A DNA stretch of 64,000 bases from Polynucleobacter sp. 80A-SIGWE (GCF_018882295.1 NZ_JACVOR010000002.1:620001-684000); one strand, 5' to 3'. Shown: positions 36,809 to 48,618, numbered from the stretch's first letter. Notes: generated from the sequence alone by a model not told the origin. Program-made: numbers and translations.

Positions 36809-37228
36809 ATGGTTGATGCACAGCAAAACGTAAAAAAAGATAGACCGGTTTATCGAAACATTGGTCTTGCCCAGTTGATCAAATACCGCCTTCCTTGGGC
36901 TGGAAAAGTATCAATTCTTCATCGCATTAGCGGGGCGGCATTGTTTTTAATGTTGCCATTTCTGCTTTATCTCTTGGATCAAAGTTTGGCGTCCGAGATG
37001 AGCTATCAAAAGTTCCAAGCCATCACTGGTCACGTTCTTGTAAAGATCATTCTCCTTGGATTGATTTGGTCTTTCTTGCACCATTTCTGCGCCGGCATTC
37101 GTTATCTCTTGCTGGATTTAGAGATTGGTGTTGAAAAGGTTGATGCCAACCGCTCAGCGATCTTTGTATTTTTCTTAGGTCTTGCTTTGACTGCGGTTGT
37201 TGGTCTCAAACTGTTTGGCTTGTACTAA
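36809..37228 (+). CDS. sdhC: Succinate dehydrogenase cytochrome b556 subunit
   Basis: SdhC is one of the two membrane anchors of complex II that bind haem b and quinone. The ATG at 36809 gives 139 residues; a TTG four codons upstream is possible. The N-terminus has the IKYRLPWAGKVSILHRISGA pattern, in which the Ser/Arg of HRISG line the quinone site. Three hydrophobic helices follow, and the haem-ligand His region is FLHHFCAGIRYLLLDLEIG. It starts the sdhCDAB-sdhE-gltA set, 24 bases before sdhD. Confidence 0.95.
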   Translation: MVDAQQNVKKDRPVYRNIGLAQLIKYRLPWAGKVSILHRISGAALFLMLPFLLYLLDQSLASEMSYQKFQAITGHVLVKIILLGLIWSFLHHFCAGIRYLLLDLEIGVEKVDANRSAIFVFFLGLALTAVVGLKLFGLY

Positions 37229-37252
37229 GCACTTCTTTATTAAGGAAATCTA

Positions 37253-37618
37253 ATGCCTATTTATCAAATTGGACCTAAGCGCTTAGTTGTTGGAGCGCAC
37301 TACGGCCTTAAAGAGTGGATTATTCAACGTGTAACTGCCATCGTGATGGTTGTTTTCACAGTCGTGTTAGTGATTGACTACTGCATCACTGGTAGCGCAA
37401 CTTATGAAGGCTGGGCTGCATTGTTTAGCAATCAGTTCATGAAGCTCTTAACGCTTTTATTCTTCATTAGCTTGTTCTATCACGCTTGGATTGGTATCCG
37501 TGATATTTGGATGGATTACATCAAGCCAGTCAGCATTCGTTTAACACTCCAAGTGTTAACTGTTTTGTATCTCGGAGCCTGTGCGGCCTATGCCGTACAA
37601 ATTTTGTGGAAAGTGTAA
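37253..37618 (+). CDS. sdhD: Succinate dehydrogenase hydrophobic membrane anchor subunit
   Basis: SdhD is the second membrane anchor of complex II. The 121-residue protein has three transmembrane helices. The motif FYHAWIGIRDIWMDYIKP includes the haem b ligand His and the Asp-Tyr pair near the quinone pocket. AAGGAAA precedes the ATG. It lies 3 bases before sdhA. Confidence 0.95.
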   Translation: MPIYQIGPKRLVVGAHYGLKEWIIQRVTAIVMVVFTVVLVIDYCITGSATYEGWAALFSNQFMKLLTLLFFISLFYHAWIGIRDIWMDYIKPVSIRLTLQVLTVLYLGACAAYAVQILWKV

Positions 37619-37621
37619 TTC

Positions 37622-39400
37622 ATGACTGCGATTAAAAAAGCATTGCCACGCCGCCGTTTCGACGCGGTAATTATTGGTGCAGGTGGTTCAGGTATGCGCG
37701 CTTCTTTGCAATTAGCAGAAGCTGGCTTGAACGTTGCGGTATTAACTAAAGTTTTCCCAACTCGCTCACATACTGTTGCTGCACAGGGCGGTATCGGTGC
37801 ATCACTGGGCAATATGAGTGAAGATAACTGGCACTATCACTTTTACGACACTATCAAAGGTTCTGACTGGTTAGGTGACCAAGATGTGATCGAATTTATG
37901 TGTCGCGAAGCTCCTAAAGTTGTTTACGAGCTTGAGCACTTTGGTATGCCGTTTGACCGCAACCCAGATGGCACGATTTATCAGCGTCCATTTGGTGGAC
38001 ACACGGCCAACTATGGCGAAAAAGCAGTTCAACGTGCTTGCGCAGCAGCTGACCGTACTGGTCACGCGATGTTGCATACCTTGTATCAACGTAACGTACG
38101 TGCAAAAACAAACTTCTTCGTAGAGTGGTTAGCACTTGACCTCATTCGTGATGACGCAGGTGATGTTGTTGGTGTAACTGCGCTAGAAATGGAAACAGGC
38201 CAGGTTTATATCTTGGAAACTAAAGTAGTCATGATGGCTACTGGTGGTGCGGGCCGTATTTGGGATGCATCAACAAACGCATTTATTAATACCGGCGACG
38301 GTATGGGTCTCGCAGCTCGTGCAGGCATTCCATTAGAAGATATGGAGTTCTGGCAATTCCACCCAACTGGCGTAGCTGGTGCGGGTGTATTGTTGACAGA
38401 AGGTTGTCGCGGTGAAGGCGGTATCTTGCGTAATAAAGATGGTGAGCGCTTTATGGAGCGTTATGCGCCTACTTATAAAGACTTGGCACCACGCGATTTC
38501 GTTTCTCGTTGTATGGATCAAGAAATCAAAGAAGGGCGCGGTTGCGGTCCTAACGGTGATTATGTAGTTCTCGATTTAACGCATATTGGCGCCGAGACAA
38601 TCATGAAGCGTTTGCCTTCTGTATATGAGATCGGTATCAACTTTGCTAACGTTGACGTTACTAAAGAGCCAATTCCAGTTGTGCCAACTATCCACTACCA
38701 GATGGGCGGTATTCCTACCAACATTAATGGTCAAGTAGTTGTTCCTGCTAACGGCAAGCACAATGAAATCGTTAATGGCTTGTATGCAATTGGTGAGTGC
38801 TCATGCGTATCCGTTCATGGTGCAAACCGTTTGGGTACGAACTCATTGCTCGACTTGTTGGTATTTGGTCGCGCTGCAGGTAATCACATTGTTGCGATGG
38901 ATCTCAAGAATCGCGAATTCAAACCATTGCCTGCAAATGCTGGTGAGCAAACAATGGCTCGCATTGCTGCTCTTGATAACTCAACATCTGGTGAGTATGC
39001 CCAAGACGTTGCCAATGACATTCGTAAAACCATGCAGAAATATGCTGGCGTATTCCGCAATCAAGAATTGATGGACGAAGGTGTTCGTCAAATGGCCAAG
39101 CTCACCGAACGCGCTAAACATTTATGGCTCAAAGATAAGTCTGAAATTTTCAATACCGCTCGCATCGAGGCTTTGGAAGTTGCTAACTTGATCGAAGCTG
39201 CAAACGCAACAATGATTTCAGCTGCTGCGCGTACTGAAAGTCGTGGTGCGCACTCACATGATGATCATCAAGAGCGTGATGATGACAATTGGATGAAGCA
39301 TACGCTTTGGTATAGCGAAGGCAATCGCTTGGATTACAAGCCGGTTGTTTTGAAGCCATTGACGGTTGAGTCTTTCCCTCCTAAAGAACGTACTTTCTAA
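37622..39400 (+). CDS. sdhA: Succinate dehydrogenase flavoprotein subunit
   Basis: SdhA oxidises succinate to fumarate with covalently bound FAD. The 592-residue protein shows the dinucleotide fold [16 protein letters not shown] and the FAD-linked His in [18 protein letters not shown]. The active-site segment is [20 protein letters not shown], and [19 protein letters not shown] follows. The C-terminus ends as in the family with the [13 protein letters not shown] motif. FAD attachment needs SdhE, encoded two genes on. Confidence 0.98.
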   Translation: MTAIKKALPRRRFDAVIIGAGGSGMRASLQLAEAGLNVAVLTKVFPTRSHTVAAQGGIGASLGNMSEDNWHYHFYDTIKGSDWLGDQDVIEFMCREAPKVVYELEHFGMPFDRNPDGTIYQRPFGGHTANYGEKAVQRACAAADRTGHAMLHTLYQRNVRAKTNFFVEWLALDLIRDDAGDVVGVTALEMETGQVYILETKVVMMATGGAGRIWDASTNAFINTGDGMGLAARAGIPLEDMEFWQFHPTGVAGAGVLLTEGCRGEGGILRNKDGERFMERYAPTYKDLAPRDFVSRCMDQEIKEGRGCGPNGDYVVLDLTHIGAETIMKRLPSVYEIGINFANVDVTKEPIPVVPTIHYQMGGIPTNINGQVVVPANGKHNEIVNGLYAIGECSCVSVHGANRLGTNSLLDLLVFGRAAGNHIVAMDLKNREFKPLPANAGEQTMARIAALDNSTSGEYAQDVANDIRKTMQKYAGVFRNQELMDEGVRQMAKLTERAKHLWLKDKSEIFNTARIEALEVANLIEAANATMISAAARTESRGAHSHDDHQERDDDNWMKHTLWYSEGNRLDYKPVVLKPLTVESFPPKERTF

Positions 39401-39417
39401 GCGAAGAGAAATTAAAA

Positions 39418-40122
39418 ATGAGTGATATTCGTATATTTGAAATTTACCGCTACGATCCAGATGTCGATGCAGCCCCACGCATGGAGCGTTACGAGCTTGA
39501 GTTGACTGGCGAGCGTATGTTGTTGGACGCCTTGATTTCTCTTAAGAAACAAGACGAAACAATTTCTTATCGTCGTTCATGCCGTGAAGGTGTTTGTGGC
39601 TCAGATGCTATGAACATTAACGGTAAGAATGGTTTGGCATGCTTAACCAATATGTTGACATTGCCAAAAGTCATTACATTGCGTCCGTTACCTGGCTTGC
39701 CAGTCGTGCGCGATTTGATTGTGGATATGACTTTGTTCTTCAAGCAATACTTATCTATCAGGCCTTACTTAGTTAACGACAATCCAGCTCCAGAAAAAGA
39801 GCGCCTCCAGAGTCCTGAAGAGCGTGAAGAGTTGAACGGTTTATATGAGTGCATCTTGTGCGCATCATGCTCAACCTCATGCCCATCTTTCTGGTGGAAC
39901 CCGGATAAGTTCGTTGGTCCAGCTGGTCTGTTGCAGGCTTATCGCTTTATTGCCGATAGTCGTGATGAAGATACGGCACAGCGTTTGGACAACTTGGAAG
40001 ATCCGTATCGTTTATTCCGTTGCCACACCATCATGAACTGCGTGGACGTATGTCCTAAGCATTTGAATCCGACCAAGGCAATTGGAAAGATCAAGGAATT
40101 GATGGTACGCAGGGCAGTATGA
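39418..40122 (+). CDS. sdhB: Succinate dehydrogenase iron-sulfur subunit
   Basis: SdhB carries electrons from FAD to quinone through three Fe-S clusters. All ligand groups are visible: [20 protein letters not shown] with the following Cys for [2Fe-2S], [16 protein letters not shown] for [4Fe-4S], and [20 protein letters not shown] for [3Fe-4S]. The length is 234 residues. The stop overlaps the sdhE start (ATGA). Confidence 0.98.
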   Translation: MSDIRIFEIYRYDPDVDAAPRMERYELELTGERMLLDALISLKKQDETISYRRSCREGVCGSDAMNINGKNGLACLTNMLTLPKVITLRPLPGLPVVRDLIVDMTLFFKQYLSIRPYLVNDNPAPEKERLQSPEEREELNGLYECILCASCSTSCPSFWWNPDKFVGPAGLLQAYRFIADSRDEDTAQRLDNLEDPYRLFRCHTIMNCVDVCPKHLNPTKAIGKIKELMVRRAV

Positions 40123-40388
40123 CCCTCACAAATGCAGAGTTATATCGCCTAAAGAGTGATGCCCGCAGAGGCTTGCTTGAAAACGATTTAATTCTGCAGC
40201 GTTTTTTTGAGCGTTACGGCGCTCAACTGAATGCGGAAGATGGAAAAGTATTAACTCAGTTGCTGGCCTTAGAAGACAATGACCTTATGGATTTGCTGAT
40301 TGGTCGAAAGGATTCTGTGCCATCCCTGGAAAAAGAATCACAAGAGACTCCATTTAAGGAGCTCTTACAAAAGCTGAGACAGAAGTAA
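40119..40388 (+). CDS. sdhE: FAD assembly factor SdhE (succinate dehydrogenase assembly factor 2)
   Basis: SdhE promotes covalent flavinylation of SdhA. The 89-residue helical protein has the family motif [15 protein letters not shown], which includes the conserved R-G-x-x-E of the SdhA contact. The core [19 protein letters not shown] follows, and a charged C-terminal tail extends beyond the E. coli length. It overlaps sdhB by 4 bases, so it is made together with the subunits. Confidence 0.94.
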   Translation: MTLTNAELYRLKSDARRGLLENDLILQRFFERYGAQLNAEDGKVLTQLLALEDNDLMDLLIGRKDSVPSLEKESQETPFKELLQKLRQK

Positions 40389-40469
40389 TTCAGTTTTTGG
40401 TGCAACAGCAGTGCAGACGCATGATCAAATAGTGTATTAATCATCAATTTGAATGACTAAGGATTAGAA

Positions 40470-41783
40470 ATGATTGAATCGGACATCAAGGCAAAATTAT
40501 CGTTTTCGGACGGCACACCAGATATCGACTTGCCAATTTATAAAGGCACGATTGGTCCTGACGTAATTGATATTCGCAAGCTTTACGGTCAAACTGGTAA
40601 GTTCACCTACGATTCAGGCTTTCTGTCTACAGCCTCATGCAATAGCAAAATTACTTACATCGATGGCGATAAGGGTGAGTTGCTTTACCGTGGCTACCCA
40701 ATTGAAGATCTCGCACACAACTGCGACTTCTTGGAAGTTTGCTTCCTGTTGTTGAATGGCGAGTTGCCAAACGCTAAACAGAAAAAAGATTTTGAAGAAA
40801 TGGTTATGCACCACACAATGGTTCATGAGCAAATGCAATTCTTCTTGCGTGGCTTCCGTCGTGATGCGCATCCAATGTCAGTCTTGACTGGTTTGGTTGG
40901 TGCGATGGCCGCTTTCTATCATGATGAGATTGATTACAGTCAGCCTAAGGCGCGTGAAGTTGCGCAGATTCGTTTGATTGCGAAGATGCCAACATTAGTT
41001 GCGATGGCTTATAAGTATTCTGTTGGTCAGCCATTCATCTATCCTGATAATTCTTTGTCATACACAGCAAACTTCATGCGCATGATGTTTGCAACACCAT
41101 GTGAAGAGTACAAAGTCAATCCAGTATTGGTTCGCGCTCTGGATCGCATCTTCACTTTGCATGCTGACCATGAGCAAAATGCTTCTACTTCAACAGTACG
41201 CTTGTGCGGTTCTTCTGGAACCAATCCATTTGCTGCAATCTCTGCTGGTATTGCCTGCTTATGGGGCCCAGCTCACGGCGGTGCAAATGAAGCCTGCTTG
41301 CAAATGTTGAATGAGATCCAGGCAAATGGTGGCGTCGATAAGATTGATGAATTTATTGCCCAAGTTAAAGACAAGAACTCAAGCGTTCGTTTGATGGGCT
41401 TTGGTCATCGTGTTTACAAAAACTTTGACCCACGCGCCAAACTCATGCGTGAAACTTGCCATGAAGTATTGAAGGAAATGGGTCTCGAGAATGATCCTTT
41501 GTTCAAGCTGGCAATGACACTTGAGAAGATTGCATTGGAAGACGACTATTTTGTGAGCCGCAAACTTTATCCAAACGTCGACTTTTACTCTGGAATTGTT
41601 CAGCGCGCATTAGGCGTTCCAACTGAAATGTTTACCTGTATTTTTGCTTTGGCAAGAACCGTGGGTTGGATCGCTCAGTGGGAAGAAATGATTACTGACC
41701 CTGAGTACAAAATTGGTCGTCCACGTCAGTTATATGTTGGGGAAACTGTACGCAAGGTTCCTAACATTTCTGTACGTAAATAA
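40470..41783 (+). CDS. gltA: Citrate synthase (type II, NADH-sensitive form)
   Basis: GltA condenses acetyl-CoA and oxaloacetate. The 437-residue length and an N-terminal beta domain ([12 protein letters not shown]) indicate the long Gram-negative hexameric form. Catalytic residues are His231 ([15 protein letters not shown]), His313 ([17 protein letters not shown]) and Asp371 (VDFYSGIV). AAGGATT lies before the ATG. It is 81 bases after sdhE, with no terminator between, so it probably shares the sdh transcript. Confidence 0.98.
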   Translation: MIESDIKAKLSFSDGTPDIDLPIYKGTIGPDVIDIRKLYGQTGKFTYDSGFLSTASCNSKITYIDGDKGELLYRGYPIEDLAHNCDFLEVCFLLLNGELPNAKQKKDFEEMVMHHTMVHEQMQFFLRGFRRDAHPMSVLTGLVGAMAAFYHDEIDYSQPKAREVAQIRLIAKMPTLVAMAYKYSVGQPFIYPDNSLSYTANFMRMMFATPCEEYKVNPVLVRALDRIFTLHADHEQNASTSTVRLCGSSGTNPFAAISAGIACLWGPAHGGANEACLQMLNEIQANGGVDKIDEFIAQVKDKNSSVRLMGFGHRVYKNFDPRAKLMRETCHEVLKEMGLENDPLFKLAMTLEKIALEDDYFVSRKLYPNVDFYSGIVQRALGVPTEMFTCIFALARTVGWIAQWEEMITDPEYKIGRPRQLYVGETVRKVPNISVRK

Positions 41784-41801
41784 AAGTTTTAGAGGGTTTA
41801 C

Positions 41802-43211
41802 ATGTCACGCACGCTTTACGACAAATTGTGGGATGACCATGTCGTCTATTCTGAACAAGACGGCACGGCCACGATTTATATAGATCGTCAGTTATTGCAC
41901 GAGGTGACAAGCCCTCAAGCTTTTGAAGGATTGAATTTGGCTGGCCGTCCAGTGTGGCGAATTTCTGCCAACCTGGCGGTTTCAGATCACAATGTTCCAA
42001 CGACAGATCGCTCTGAAGGAATCACGGATCCAATCTCTAAATTACAAGTAGATACACTGGATCAAAATTGTGATGCCTTTGGCATTACTCAATACAAAAT
42101 GAACGATCTCCGTCAAGGAATTGTTCATGTTATTGGGCCGGAGCAGGGTGCAACCTTGCCTGGTATGACGGTTGTCTGCGGCGATTCACATACAAGTACT
42201 CATGGCGCTTTTGGCGCACTGGCATTTGGTATTGGTACATCTGAAGTGGAGCATGTATTGGCCACCCAAACCTTGCTCATGAAAAAGAGTAAGAATATGT
42301 TGGTGAAGGTGGATGGACGCCTTCAACCAGGTTCTACTGCAAAAGATATCGTGCTGGCTGTCATTGGCAAGATTGGTACTGCGGGTGGCACTGGTTACAC
42401 AATTGAGTTTGCAGGTGAAGCTATTCGCAATTTGTCTATGGAAGGTCGTATGACCCTCTGCAACATGGCAATTGAGGCAGGTGCTCGTGCTGGACTGGTC
42501 GCTGTTGATGAAACTACTATTGAATACATTCAAGGCAGACCTTATGCACCTAAAGGCGAGGCTATGCGCCATGCTTTGCAATACTGGCGGACTTTGCATT
42601 CAGATGTAGATGCCAAGTTTGATGCTGTGGTGGAGTTGCGTGCTGAAGAGATTGCCCCTCAAGTAACTTGGGGTACATCACCAGAAATGGTTTTATCCAT
42701 TAGCGATCGTGTTCCTGATCCTGAAAAAGAGCGTGATGCAAATAAACGATCTGCGATGGAGCGTGCCCTTGAGTACATGGGGCTAGTTCCAAATACGCCA
42801 TTAAGCAATATTTCGATTGATAAAGTATTTATTGGGTCTTGCACCAACAGCCGCATTGAAGATATTCGTGCTGCTGCCAAGGTAGTTGATCGCCTCGGTA
42901 AGAAAGTTGCCGCTAATGTCAAATTGGCTATGGTGGTCCCTGGATCTGGCTTGGTAAAAGCTCAAGCTGAACGTGAAGGTTTGGACCGCGTATTCAAGGC
43001 TGCTGGCTTTGAATGGCGCGAACCTGGTTGCTCCATGTGTTTGGCAATGAATGCTGATCGCCTTGAGCCAGGCGAGCGTTGTGCATCAACTTCTAATCGT
43101 AATTTTGAAGGTCGCCAGGGTAATGGCGGAAGAACGCATTTAGTTAGTCCGGCAATGGCAGCTGCTGCTGCGATTGAAGGTCACTTTGTTGATGTTCGTA
43201 AGATTTCCTAA
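41802..43211 (+). CDS. leuC: 3-isopropylmalate dehydratase large subunit
   Basis: LeuC with LeuD isomerises 2- to 3-isopropylmalate in leucine synthesis. The 469-residue aconitase-fold protein binds one [4Fe-4S] cluster through Cys in FIGSCTNSR and in [30 protein letters not shown] is the conserved active-site loop. It starts the leuC-entericidin-leuD-leuB group. No leucine leader peptide or attenuator is seen in the 18 bases after gltA, so it is probably read from an upstream promoter. Confidence 0.97.
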   Translation: MSRTLYDKLWDDHVVYSEQDGTATIYIDRQLLHEVTSPQAFEGLNLAGRPVWRISANLAVSDHNVPTTDRSEGITDPISKLQVDTLDQNCDAFGITQYKMNDLRQGIVHVIGPEQGATLPGMTVVCGDSHTSTHGAFGALAFGIGTSEVEHVLATQTLLMKKSKNMLVKVDGRLQPGSTAKDIVLAVIGKIGTAGGTGYTIEFAGEAIRNLSMEGRMTLCNMAIEAGARAGLVAVDETTIEYIQGRPYAPKGEAMRHALQYWRTLHSDVDAKFDAVVELRAEEIAPQVTWGTSPEMVLSISDRVPDPEKERDANKRSAMERALEYMGLVPNTPLSNISIDKVFIGSCTNSRIEDIRAAAKVVDRLGKKVAANVKLAMVVPGSGLVKAQAEREGLDRVFKAAGFEWREPGCSMCLAMNADRLEPGERCASTSNRNFEGRQGNGGRTHLVSPAMAAAAAIEGHFVDVRKIS

Positions 43212-43220
43212 GGAATATTG

Positions 43221-43427
43221 ATGTCTAAATTATCTTCATTCACCATCATTAAAAAATTAACCATTGTTGCTGTTATCGGCATCATTCTCTCAGCCTGCGC
43301 CAATACTATGGAAGGTGTTGGAAAAGATCTTCAGACCATGGGTAATTCAATGGGCGGTAGCGGCAACAACAGTAACAACCAATCCCAAACTAAAGGGAAA
43401 GATGTTGTTGTAACCCCCGTTAAGTAA
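43221..43427 (+). CDS. Entericidin A/B-like small lipoprotein
   Basis: This is a lipoprotein of 68 residues: hydrophobic signal TIVAVIGIILSAC with lipobox LSAC, then ANTMEGVGKDLQTMG, the entericidin (EcnA/EcnB) core, and a Ser/Asn/Gly-rich tail ending in a basic stretch. The ATG at 43221 has AAGGAAT seven bases upstream; a TTG codon just before it is not needed. Entericidins are small membrane-active lipoproteins linked to envelope stress and toxin/antidote pairs in enterics. The position between leuC and leuD recurs in betaproteobacteria, to my recollection, but a functional link to leucine synthesis is unknown. Confidence 0.85.
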   Translation: MSKLSSFTIIKKLTIVAVIGIILSACANTMEGVGKDLQTMGNSMGGSGNNSNNQSQTKGKDVVVTPVK

Positions 43428-43454
43428 GCGTTAGAAATTCAGTAGAAGATCATT

Positions 43455-44102
43455 ATGGAAAAATTTACGGTATACAAAGGATTGGTTGCTCCGCTTAATC
43501 GCGAGAACGTGGATACCGATGCCATTATTCCTAAGCAATTCTTAAAATCTATTAAGAAAACAGGTTTTGGTCAGAATTTGTTTGATGAGTGGCGCTATTT
43601 AGACCATGGTGAGCCTGGTCAGGATTGCAGTACTCGCCCAATCAACCCGGACTTTGTCTTAAATCAGCCCCGCTACAAAGATGCTGGAATTTTGCTAGCT
43701 CGCAAGAACTTTGGCTGCGGTAGCTCCCGCGAGCATGCACCTTGGGCTTTAGACCAATATGGCTTTAGAGCGGTCATTGCGCCTAGTTTTGCAGACATCT
43801 TTTACAACAATTGCTTTAAAAATGGCCTCCTACCAATCGTTCTTTCAGAGATACAGGCAGACCATTTATTCAACGAAACCCTGGCTTTTAGTGGCTATCA
43901 GCTCACTATTGACCTGGAAGCGCAGCAAGTCATTACCCCTAATGGGACCGCTTATAGCTTTGATGTGGCCCCATTCAGAAAGCATTGCCTGCTGAACGGC
44001 TTAGACGATATTGGCTTAACCCTGCAACATGCAGATAAAATCAAGGCTTACGAAGCTGAGCGCATCCTCAAGATGCCTTGGCTTGCGACACAACTGCCGT
44101 AG
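43455..44102 (+). CDS. leuD: 3-isopropylmalate dehydratase small subunit
   Basis: LeuD forms the swivelling domain of isopropylmalate isomerase. The 215-residue protein has [14 protein letters not shown] at the start, which contacts substrate, and the [19 protein letters not shown] motif. The C-terminal extension, ending at the LATQLP tail, is usual for proteobacterial LeuD. It lies 27 bases after the entericidin gene and 23 bases before leuB. Confidence 0.97.
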   Translation: MEKFTVYKGLVAPLNRENVDTDAIIPKQFLKSIKKTGFGQNLFDEWRYLDHGEPGQDCSTRPINPDFVLNQPRYKDAGILLARKNFGCGSSREHAPWALDQYGFRAVIAPSFADIFYNNCFKNGLLPIVLSEIQADHLFNETLAFSGYQLTIDLEAQQVITPNGTAYSFDVAPFRKHCLLNGLDDIGLTLQHADKIKAYEAERILKMPWLATQLP

Positions 44103-44125
44103 TTTTATAGAGTTAAAGGCCTTTC

Positions 44126-45199
44126 ATGAAAATTGCAGTCCTACCGGGCGATGGTATCGGCCCGGAAATCGTTGCTGAAGCCGTTAAGGTATTAAACGCG
44201 CTCGGCCCTAAATTTGATCTTGAGACTGCCCCAGTTGGCGGTGCCGCCTATGATGTGGCAGGTCATCCATTGCCACCTGCAACATTAGAGCTTGCTAAAA
44301 AAGCAGATGCCATTTTGTTTGGTGCTGTAGGTGACTGGAAATATGACACCTTAGCTCGCGAACTTCGCCCTGAGCAGGCTATCTTAGGTTTGCGTAAGCA
44401 TTTGGAATTGTTTGCCAATTTCAGACCTGCAATTTGTTATGACGAATTAACTGCTGCCTCTAGCCTAAAACCAGAAATCGTTAGTGGTTTAGACATATTG
44501 ATTATTCGCGAGCTCAACGGCGATATTTACTTTGGTCAACCACGTGGTATTCGTACTTCTGAGCTTCCTTTGTTCAAAGGCGCGCGTGAAGGCTACGACA
44601 TGATGCATTACAGCGAGCCAGAAGTAGAGCGCATTGGCCGCGTTGCTTTTGAAGCTGCGCGCAAGCGTGGCAAGAAAGTGTGTAGCGTTGACAAGGCTAA
44701 TGTTCTTGAAACTTCGCAGTTGTGGCGTGACGTCATGATTCGCATTGGCAAAGATTACCCAGATGTTGAGTTGTCGCACATGTATGTTGATAACGCTGCA
44801 ATGCAATTGGTCAAAGCACCAAAGGCATTCGATGTTGTCGTGACTGGTAATTTATTTGGCGACATTCTGTCTGATGAAGCTTCAATGTTGACTGGCTCTA
44901 TTGGCATGTTGCCATCAGCGTCATTAGATAAAAACAATAAAGGCTTGTACGAGCCAAGCCATGGCTCTGCGCCGGATATTGCTGGCAAAGGTATTGCCAA
45001 TCCTTTGGCAACCATTCTGTCGGCTGCCATGATGTTGCGTTACTCATTGGGTATGCCGTCTGAGGCTGATCGTATCGAGGCAGCAGTTCAAAAGGTCTTA
45101 TCGCAAGGCTTGCGTACTGCTGATATCTATACCGAAGGCACTAAAAAAGTATCTACCGTTGAAATGGGCGATGCTGTAGTGGCCGCTCTTTCAAAATAA
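44126..45199 (+). CDS. leuB: 3-isopropylmalate dehydrogenase
   Basis: LeuB oxidatively decarboxylates 3-isopropylmalate with NAD. The 357-residue protein shows the start [20 protein letters not shown], substrate loop [20 protein letters not shown] with its Arg residues, catalytic Tyr in [23 protein letters not shown] region, [14 protein letters not shown] with Lys, and [17 protein letters not shown] with metal-binding Asp. NAD-binding [14 protein letters not shown] lies near the end. It is 40 bases before asd. Confidence 0.98.
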   Translation: MKIAVLPGDGIGPEIVAEAVKVLNALGPKFDLETAPVGGAAYDVAGHPLPPATLELAKKADAILFGAVGDWKYDTLARELRPEQAILGLRKHLELFANFRPAICYDELTAASSLKPEIVSGLDILIIRELNGDIYFGQPRGIRTSELPLFKGAREGYDMMHYSEPEVERIGRVAFEAARKRGKKVCSVDKANVLETSQLWRDVMIRIGKDYPDVELSHMYVDNAAMQLVKAPKAFDVVVTGNLFGDILSDEASMLTGSIGMLPSASLDKNNKGLYEPSHGSAPDIAGKGIANPLATILSAAMMLRYSLGMPSEADRIEAAVQKVLSQGLRTADIYTEGTKKVSTVEMGDAVVAALSK

Positions 45200-45239
45200 C
45201 GTATTACCTTAAATTAATTCACTTAATAGATCATTCATC

Positions 45240-46397
45240 ATGGCAAATACAAAAACTCCATTAGTAGGCTTAGTCGGCTGGCGCGGTATGGTTGGTAGCG
45301 TTCTCATGGAGAGAATGCTGGCTGAGAAGGATTTTGACCTTATTGAGCCTGTATTTTTTAGTACCAGCCAAGCTGGCGGAGAAGTTCCACTCTTGAATGG
45401 TCAGAAAGTGACTAAGAGCGAAAATACTTTGCTTGATGCGAATGACATTAAAGCGCTCTCGCGTTGCGACATTATTTTGACTTGTCAGGGCGGTGACTAC
45501 ACCAATGAGATTTTCCCTAAGCTACGTGCTGCTGGTTGGCAAGGTCATTGGATTGATGCAGCTAGTACATTGCGCATGAAGGAAGACGCTGTTTTAGTTT
45601 TGGATCCAGTAAATCGTCCGGTGATTGATAAGGCATTGGCTGCTGGTGGAAAAAACTGGATTGGTAGCAACTGTACAGTTAGCTTAATGATGATGGCTAT
45701 GGGTGGCTTAGTTAAGGCCGACATGGTTGAGTGGATTAGCGCCATGACATATCAGGCGGCTTCTGGAGCAGGCGCACAAAACATGCGCGAACTACTTTTG
45801 CAAATGGGCGCATTGCGTGACAGCGTAGCTACGGAGTTAGCTGATCCATCCTCTTGGATTTTGGATATCGACCGTAAGATTACCGAGACTTTGCGTTCAC
45901 CTGATTTTCCGAAGAAAAACTTCCGCAATACACCTTTAGCTGGCAGCTTGATTCCTTGGATCGATGTTCCTGTTGAAAATGGTCAAACCAAAGAGGAGTG
46001 GAAAGGCGGCGCGGAGTTTAATAAGATCTTGGGCCGTCCTGCATTTAGAACTCCTGGAAGCATTCCAATTGATGGCTTGTGCGTTCGTGTTGGTGCAATG
46101 CGTTGCCACTCACAAGGTCTCACAGTCAAGCTCAAAAAAGATATACCGCTAAAAGAGATCGAAGCTATTTTGGCCAACGATAATCAGTGGGTTAAGGTCA
46201 TTCCAAATGATCGCGAAACAACTGAGCGTGAATTGTCCCCAGCTGCAATTAGTGGTACTTTGACAGTGCCTATTGGTCGTCTCCATAAGATGGCGATGGG
46301 TCCTGAATACCTTGGTGCTTTCACAGTTGGCGACCAACTCTTGTGGGGTGCTGCTGAGCCATTGCGCCGTATGCTCCGCATCTTGCTAGAGCACTAA
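45240..46397 (+). CDS. asd: Aspartate-semialdehyde dehydrogenase
   Basis: Asd reduces aspartyl phosphate to aspartate semialdehyde, the branch point to lysine/diaminopimelate, methionine and threonine. The 385-residue protein has the NADP loop [15 protein letters not shown] at the N-terminus, catalytic Cys145 in [16 protein letters not shown], and the active-site His in [14 protein letters not shown]. The stop and the start of the FimV-like gene overlap (TAATG). It has a single-base shared junction with no terminator. Confidence 0.97.
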   Translation: MANTKTPLVGLVGWRGMVGSVLMERMLAEKDFDLIEPVFFSTSQAGGEVPLLNGQKVTKSENTLLDANDIKALSRCDIILTCQGGDYTNEIFPKLRAAGWQGHWIDAASTLRMKEDAVLVLDPVNRPVIDKALAAGGKNWIGSNCTVSLMMMAMGGLVKADMVEWISAMTYQAASGAGAQNMRELLLQMGALRDSVATELADPSSWILDIDRKITETLRSPDFPKKNFRNTPLAGSLIPWIDVPVENGQTKEEWKGGAEFNKILGRPAFRTPGSIPIDGLCVRVGAMRCHSQGLTVKLKKDIPLKEIEAILANDNQWVKVIPNDRETTERELSPAAISGTLTVPIGRLHKMAMGPEYLGAFTVGDQLLWGAAEPLRRMLRILLEH

Positions 46398-47782
46398 TGT
46401 TCAGATTTAGCCAAATTCAGTTTGCAAGAGCACTTTGCTTAGTTTGGCTAAGTTGGTCATGTGCGGCAGGAGCCATCTCACTTGGCTCTCCCAAACTACT
46501 TTCTAGACCTGGTGAGCCGCTCAAAGTAGAGTTTCCAATTCGGGTTGGTGTGGATGAGCAATCTGCGCTCTCTAGTTTGAATGTTGGGATTGCGAATAAG
46601 GCAGCCTACGATCGCTTGGGAATATCTCAAAAGATACTCACTCTGAATCCTCAGGCGATGATTTATCGCAATCAACAAGAGCAGTTGATGGTCTTGCTCG
46701 AGACGGTTGAGTCAGTGCCAATGACAGAAGATCCATTCTTGGATGTCTTGGTTACGCTGAATTGGTCTGCAGGCAGCCTTACTAAAACCTATACATTGCT
46801 ACTGGGCGATGCCCAAAAAATTCTGGTTAGGCCTGGTCAAACGCTATCTGAAATCGCAGCCCAGTTAGCCCCTCAATTGCAGGGTGCCACGCTAGATCAA
46901 ACCATGATGGCTTTGTTTAAAGCCAATCCCGATGCATTTGCTAGTGGCAGCATCAATCGCCTTGAGGCTGGTGCCGAGCTTAATAAACCCAATCAGGCTT
47001 TATTGCGTTCAATTAGTCCGGCAGAGGCCCAGCAATTTGTAGCTGAGTCTAATGCCCAGTGGTTATCAGAGCGAGATGCAAAGGGTGGGGCACAAGGTAG
47101 CGCCAATTTAAAAAATGGTGCCGATGCGCCTGCAAAAGATCGACTCAAAATTGGATCAAGTACTGAAGGTAGCTCTGAAGAGCGCCGCTACACAGAAGAT
47201 TTAGTTGCTCAAGAAAAGGCGCTGGAGCAGACACGGGTCCGTGTCGCCGAACTTGAAAAGAATATTGCTGATTTGCAGCGCTTGCTTGACCAGGCTAAGG
47301 GCAAATCAACAGAGTCCACAAAAACTGATGGTTCATTTGGTTTGGGTGGATTTGCGCCAGCAATCTTTGCTTTGTTATTAATGGGTTTTACGGGCCTTCT
47401 GTTGTGGCTGTTAGCCAAGAATGCCCGTCGCTCTGAGGTGCGTAATTTTTCACAAAAAATACCTAAAGTCACCTCAACTACCAAGGATCATCAGTCAACT
47501 CATGGCGCAATGCCGGATCGCGCAAAAGCACTATTCGCAGGAATTGATCTGGATTTAACGCCTGTTAAGAAATCTACTCAACCTCCAGTTGCTGAGGCCA
47601 ATCCACTTGCTGATGCTCTTCGTGTGAAACTAAATCTAGCTCGGGCTTACATCACCATAGAAGATTTTTCAGCTGCTAAGAAGTCTCTTCAAGAGATTGT
47701 CCATATTGGCAGCTCAATTGATCCCGCAATTACGATCGAAGCTCAGGGTTTATTGGCTGAGCTATCGCACAGAAATTCTTAA
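46397..47782 (+). CDS. FimV-like peptidoglycan-binding protein (short form)
   Basis: This 461-residue cell-envelope protein has a signal peptide (about 1-25, ending [12 protein letters not shown]), then an N-terminal FimV domain (about 25-140). A LysM-like segment follows ([19 protein letters not shown], about 139-200; [20 protein letters not shown]). A coiled coil spans about 270-300 ([20 protein letters not shown]), with a transmembrane helix near 317-340. The cytoplasmic C-terminal tail (about 400-461) has the FimV C-terminal TPR-like helix motif [20 protein letters not shown]. It is about half the length of Pseudomonas FimV. It belongs to the asd-fimV-truA-trpF block typical of Burkholderiales. 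Role in polarity or twitching is inferred from family. Confidence 0.87.
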   Translation: MFRFSQIQFARALCLVWLSWSCAAGAISLGSPKLLSRPGEPLKVEFPIRVGVDEQSALSSLNVGIANKAAYDRLGISQKILTLNPQAMIYRNQQEQLMVLLETVESVPMTEDPFLDVLVTLNWSAGSLTKTYTLLLGDAQKILVRPGQTLSEIAAQLAPQLQGATLDQTMMALFKANPDAFASGSINRLEAGAELNKPNQALLRSISPAEAQQFVAESNAQWLSERDAKGGAQGSANLKNGADAPAKDRLKIGSSTEGSSEERRYTEDLVAQEKALEQTRVRVAELEKNIADLQRLLDQAKGKSTESTKTDGSFGLGGFAPAIFALLLMGFTGLLLWLLAKNARRSEVRNFSQKIPKVTSTTKDHQSTHGAMPDRAKALFAGIDLDLTPVKKSTQPPVAEANPLADALRVKLNLARAYITIEDFSAAKKSLQEIVHIGSSIDPAITIEAQGLLAELSHRNS

Positions 47783-47790
47783 ACGTCACT

Positions 47791-48618
47791 ATGCGCATTG
47801 CTCTTGGCCTTCAATATGATGGCAGCCCTTATTCAGGATGGCAGTCTCAAGTAAACCAGGGCACGATTCAAGATGAATTAGAAAAAGCAATTTCATCTTT
47901 TGTAGGTATCGATGCCGTTAATGCAAATCCTATTCGCGTAATCACAGCCGGCAGGACAGATACAGGGGTTCATGCCTTAGGCCAGGTGGTTCACTTTGAT
48001 GTTGAAGTTGAGCGAGAAAACTGGTCTTGGGTTAGAGGTGTCAATACTTTCTTGCCTGAATCGATTGTGGTCAATTGGGCTCAAGCTGTTCCTGAAGAGT
48101 TTAGCGCTCGATATTCTGCTCATGAGCGAACTTATATCTACGCATTGCATGCTGGACCATGCCGCTCACCAATGGCGGCCGATCGTGCAGGCTATGTCAT
48201 GCTTCCGCCAGATCGCTGGTTTGATGTTGATGCGATGAGGGAGGCTGCCAAATGTTTGATTGGTGAGCATGATTTCACCTCATTCCGATCTTCAGAGTGT
48301 CAAAGTAAGACTCCGGTAAAAACAATGTATTCCATCGAGATTTTCTCGAATGAGCCTTGGTTGTATTTCAAGATCAAAGGCAATGCATTTTTGCATCATA
48401 TGGTGCGCAATCTAGTGGGAAGTTTTATCCAAATCGGTGTTGGTAAGCAAAAAGCTGAATGGATGGCTGAGGTCCTTGCAGCAAAAGACCGTAGCATTGC
48501 GGCGCCAACATTTTCACCGGCTGGACTCTATTTGGCTCAAATAGCCTATCCGGAAGAGTTACAGATCCCCAAGCCTTGGCTTGCAAATTCTTGGCTACCT
48601 AAGGCGGTATTCGCCTAA
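47791..48618 (+). CDS. truA: tRNA pseudouridine(38-40) synthase
   Basis: TruA makes pseudouridine at positions 38-40 of the tRNA anticodon stem. The 275-residue protein has the N-terminal [16 protein letters not shown] motif and the catalytic Asp in [32 protein letters not shown] and [16 protein letters not shown], both conserved, follow. It starts eight bases after the FimV stop and precedes trpF by 38 bases. Confidence 0.97.
   Translation: MRIALGLQYDGSPYSGWQSQVNQGTIQDELEKAISSFVGIDAVNANPIRVITAGRTDTGVHALGQVVHFDVEVERENWSWVRGVNTFLPESIVVNWAQAVPEEFSARYSAHERTYIYALHAGPCRSPMAADRAGYVMLPPDRWFDVDAMREAAKCLIGEHDFTSFRSSECQSKTPVKTMYSIEIFSNEPWLYFKIKGNAFLHHMVRNLVGSFIQIGVGKQKAEWMAEVLAAKDRSIAAPTFSPAGLYLAQIAYPEELQIPKPWLANSWLPKAVFA

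Noticed and set aside
41784..41801. Leucine attenuator before leuC
   Set aside because: The 18-base gap cannot hold a leader peptide or hairpins.
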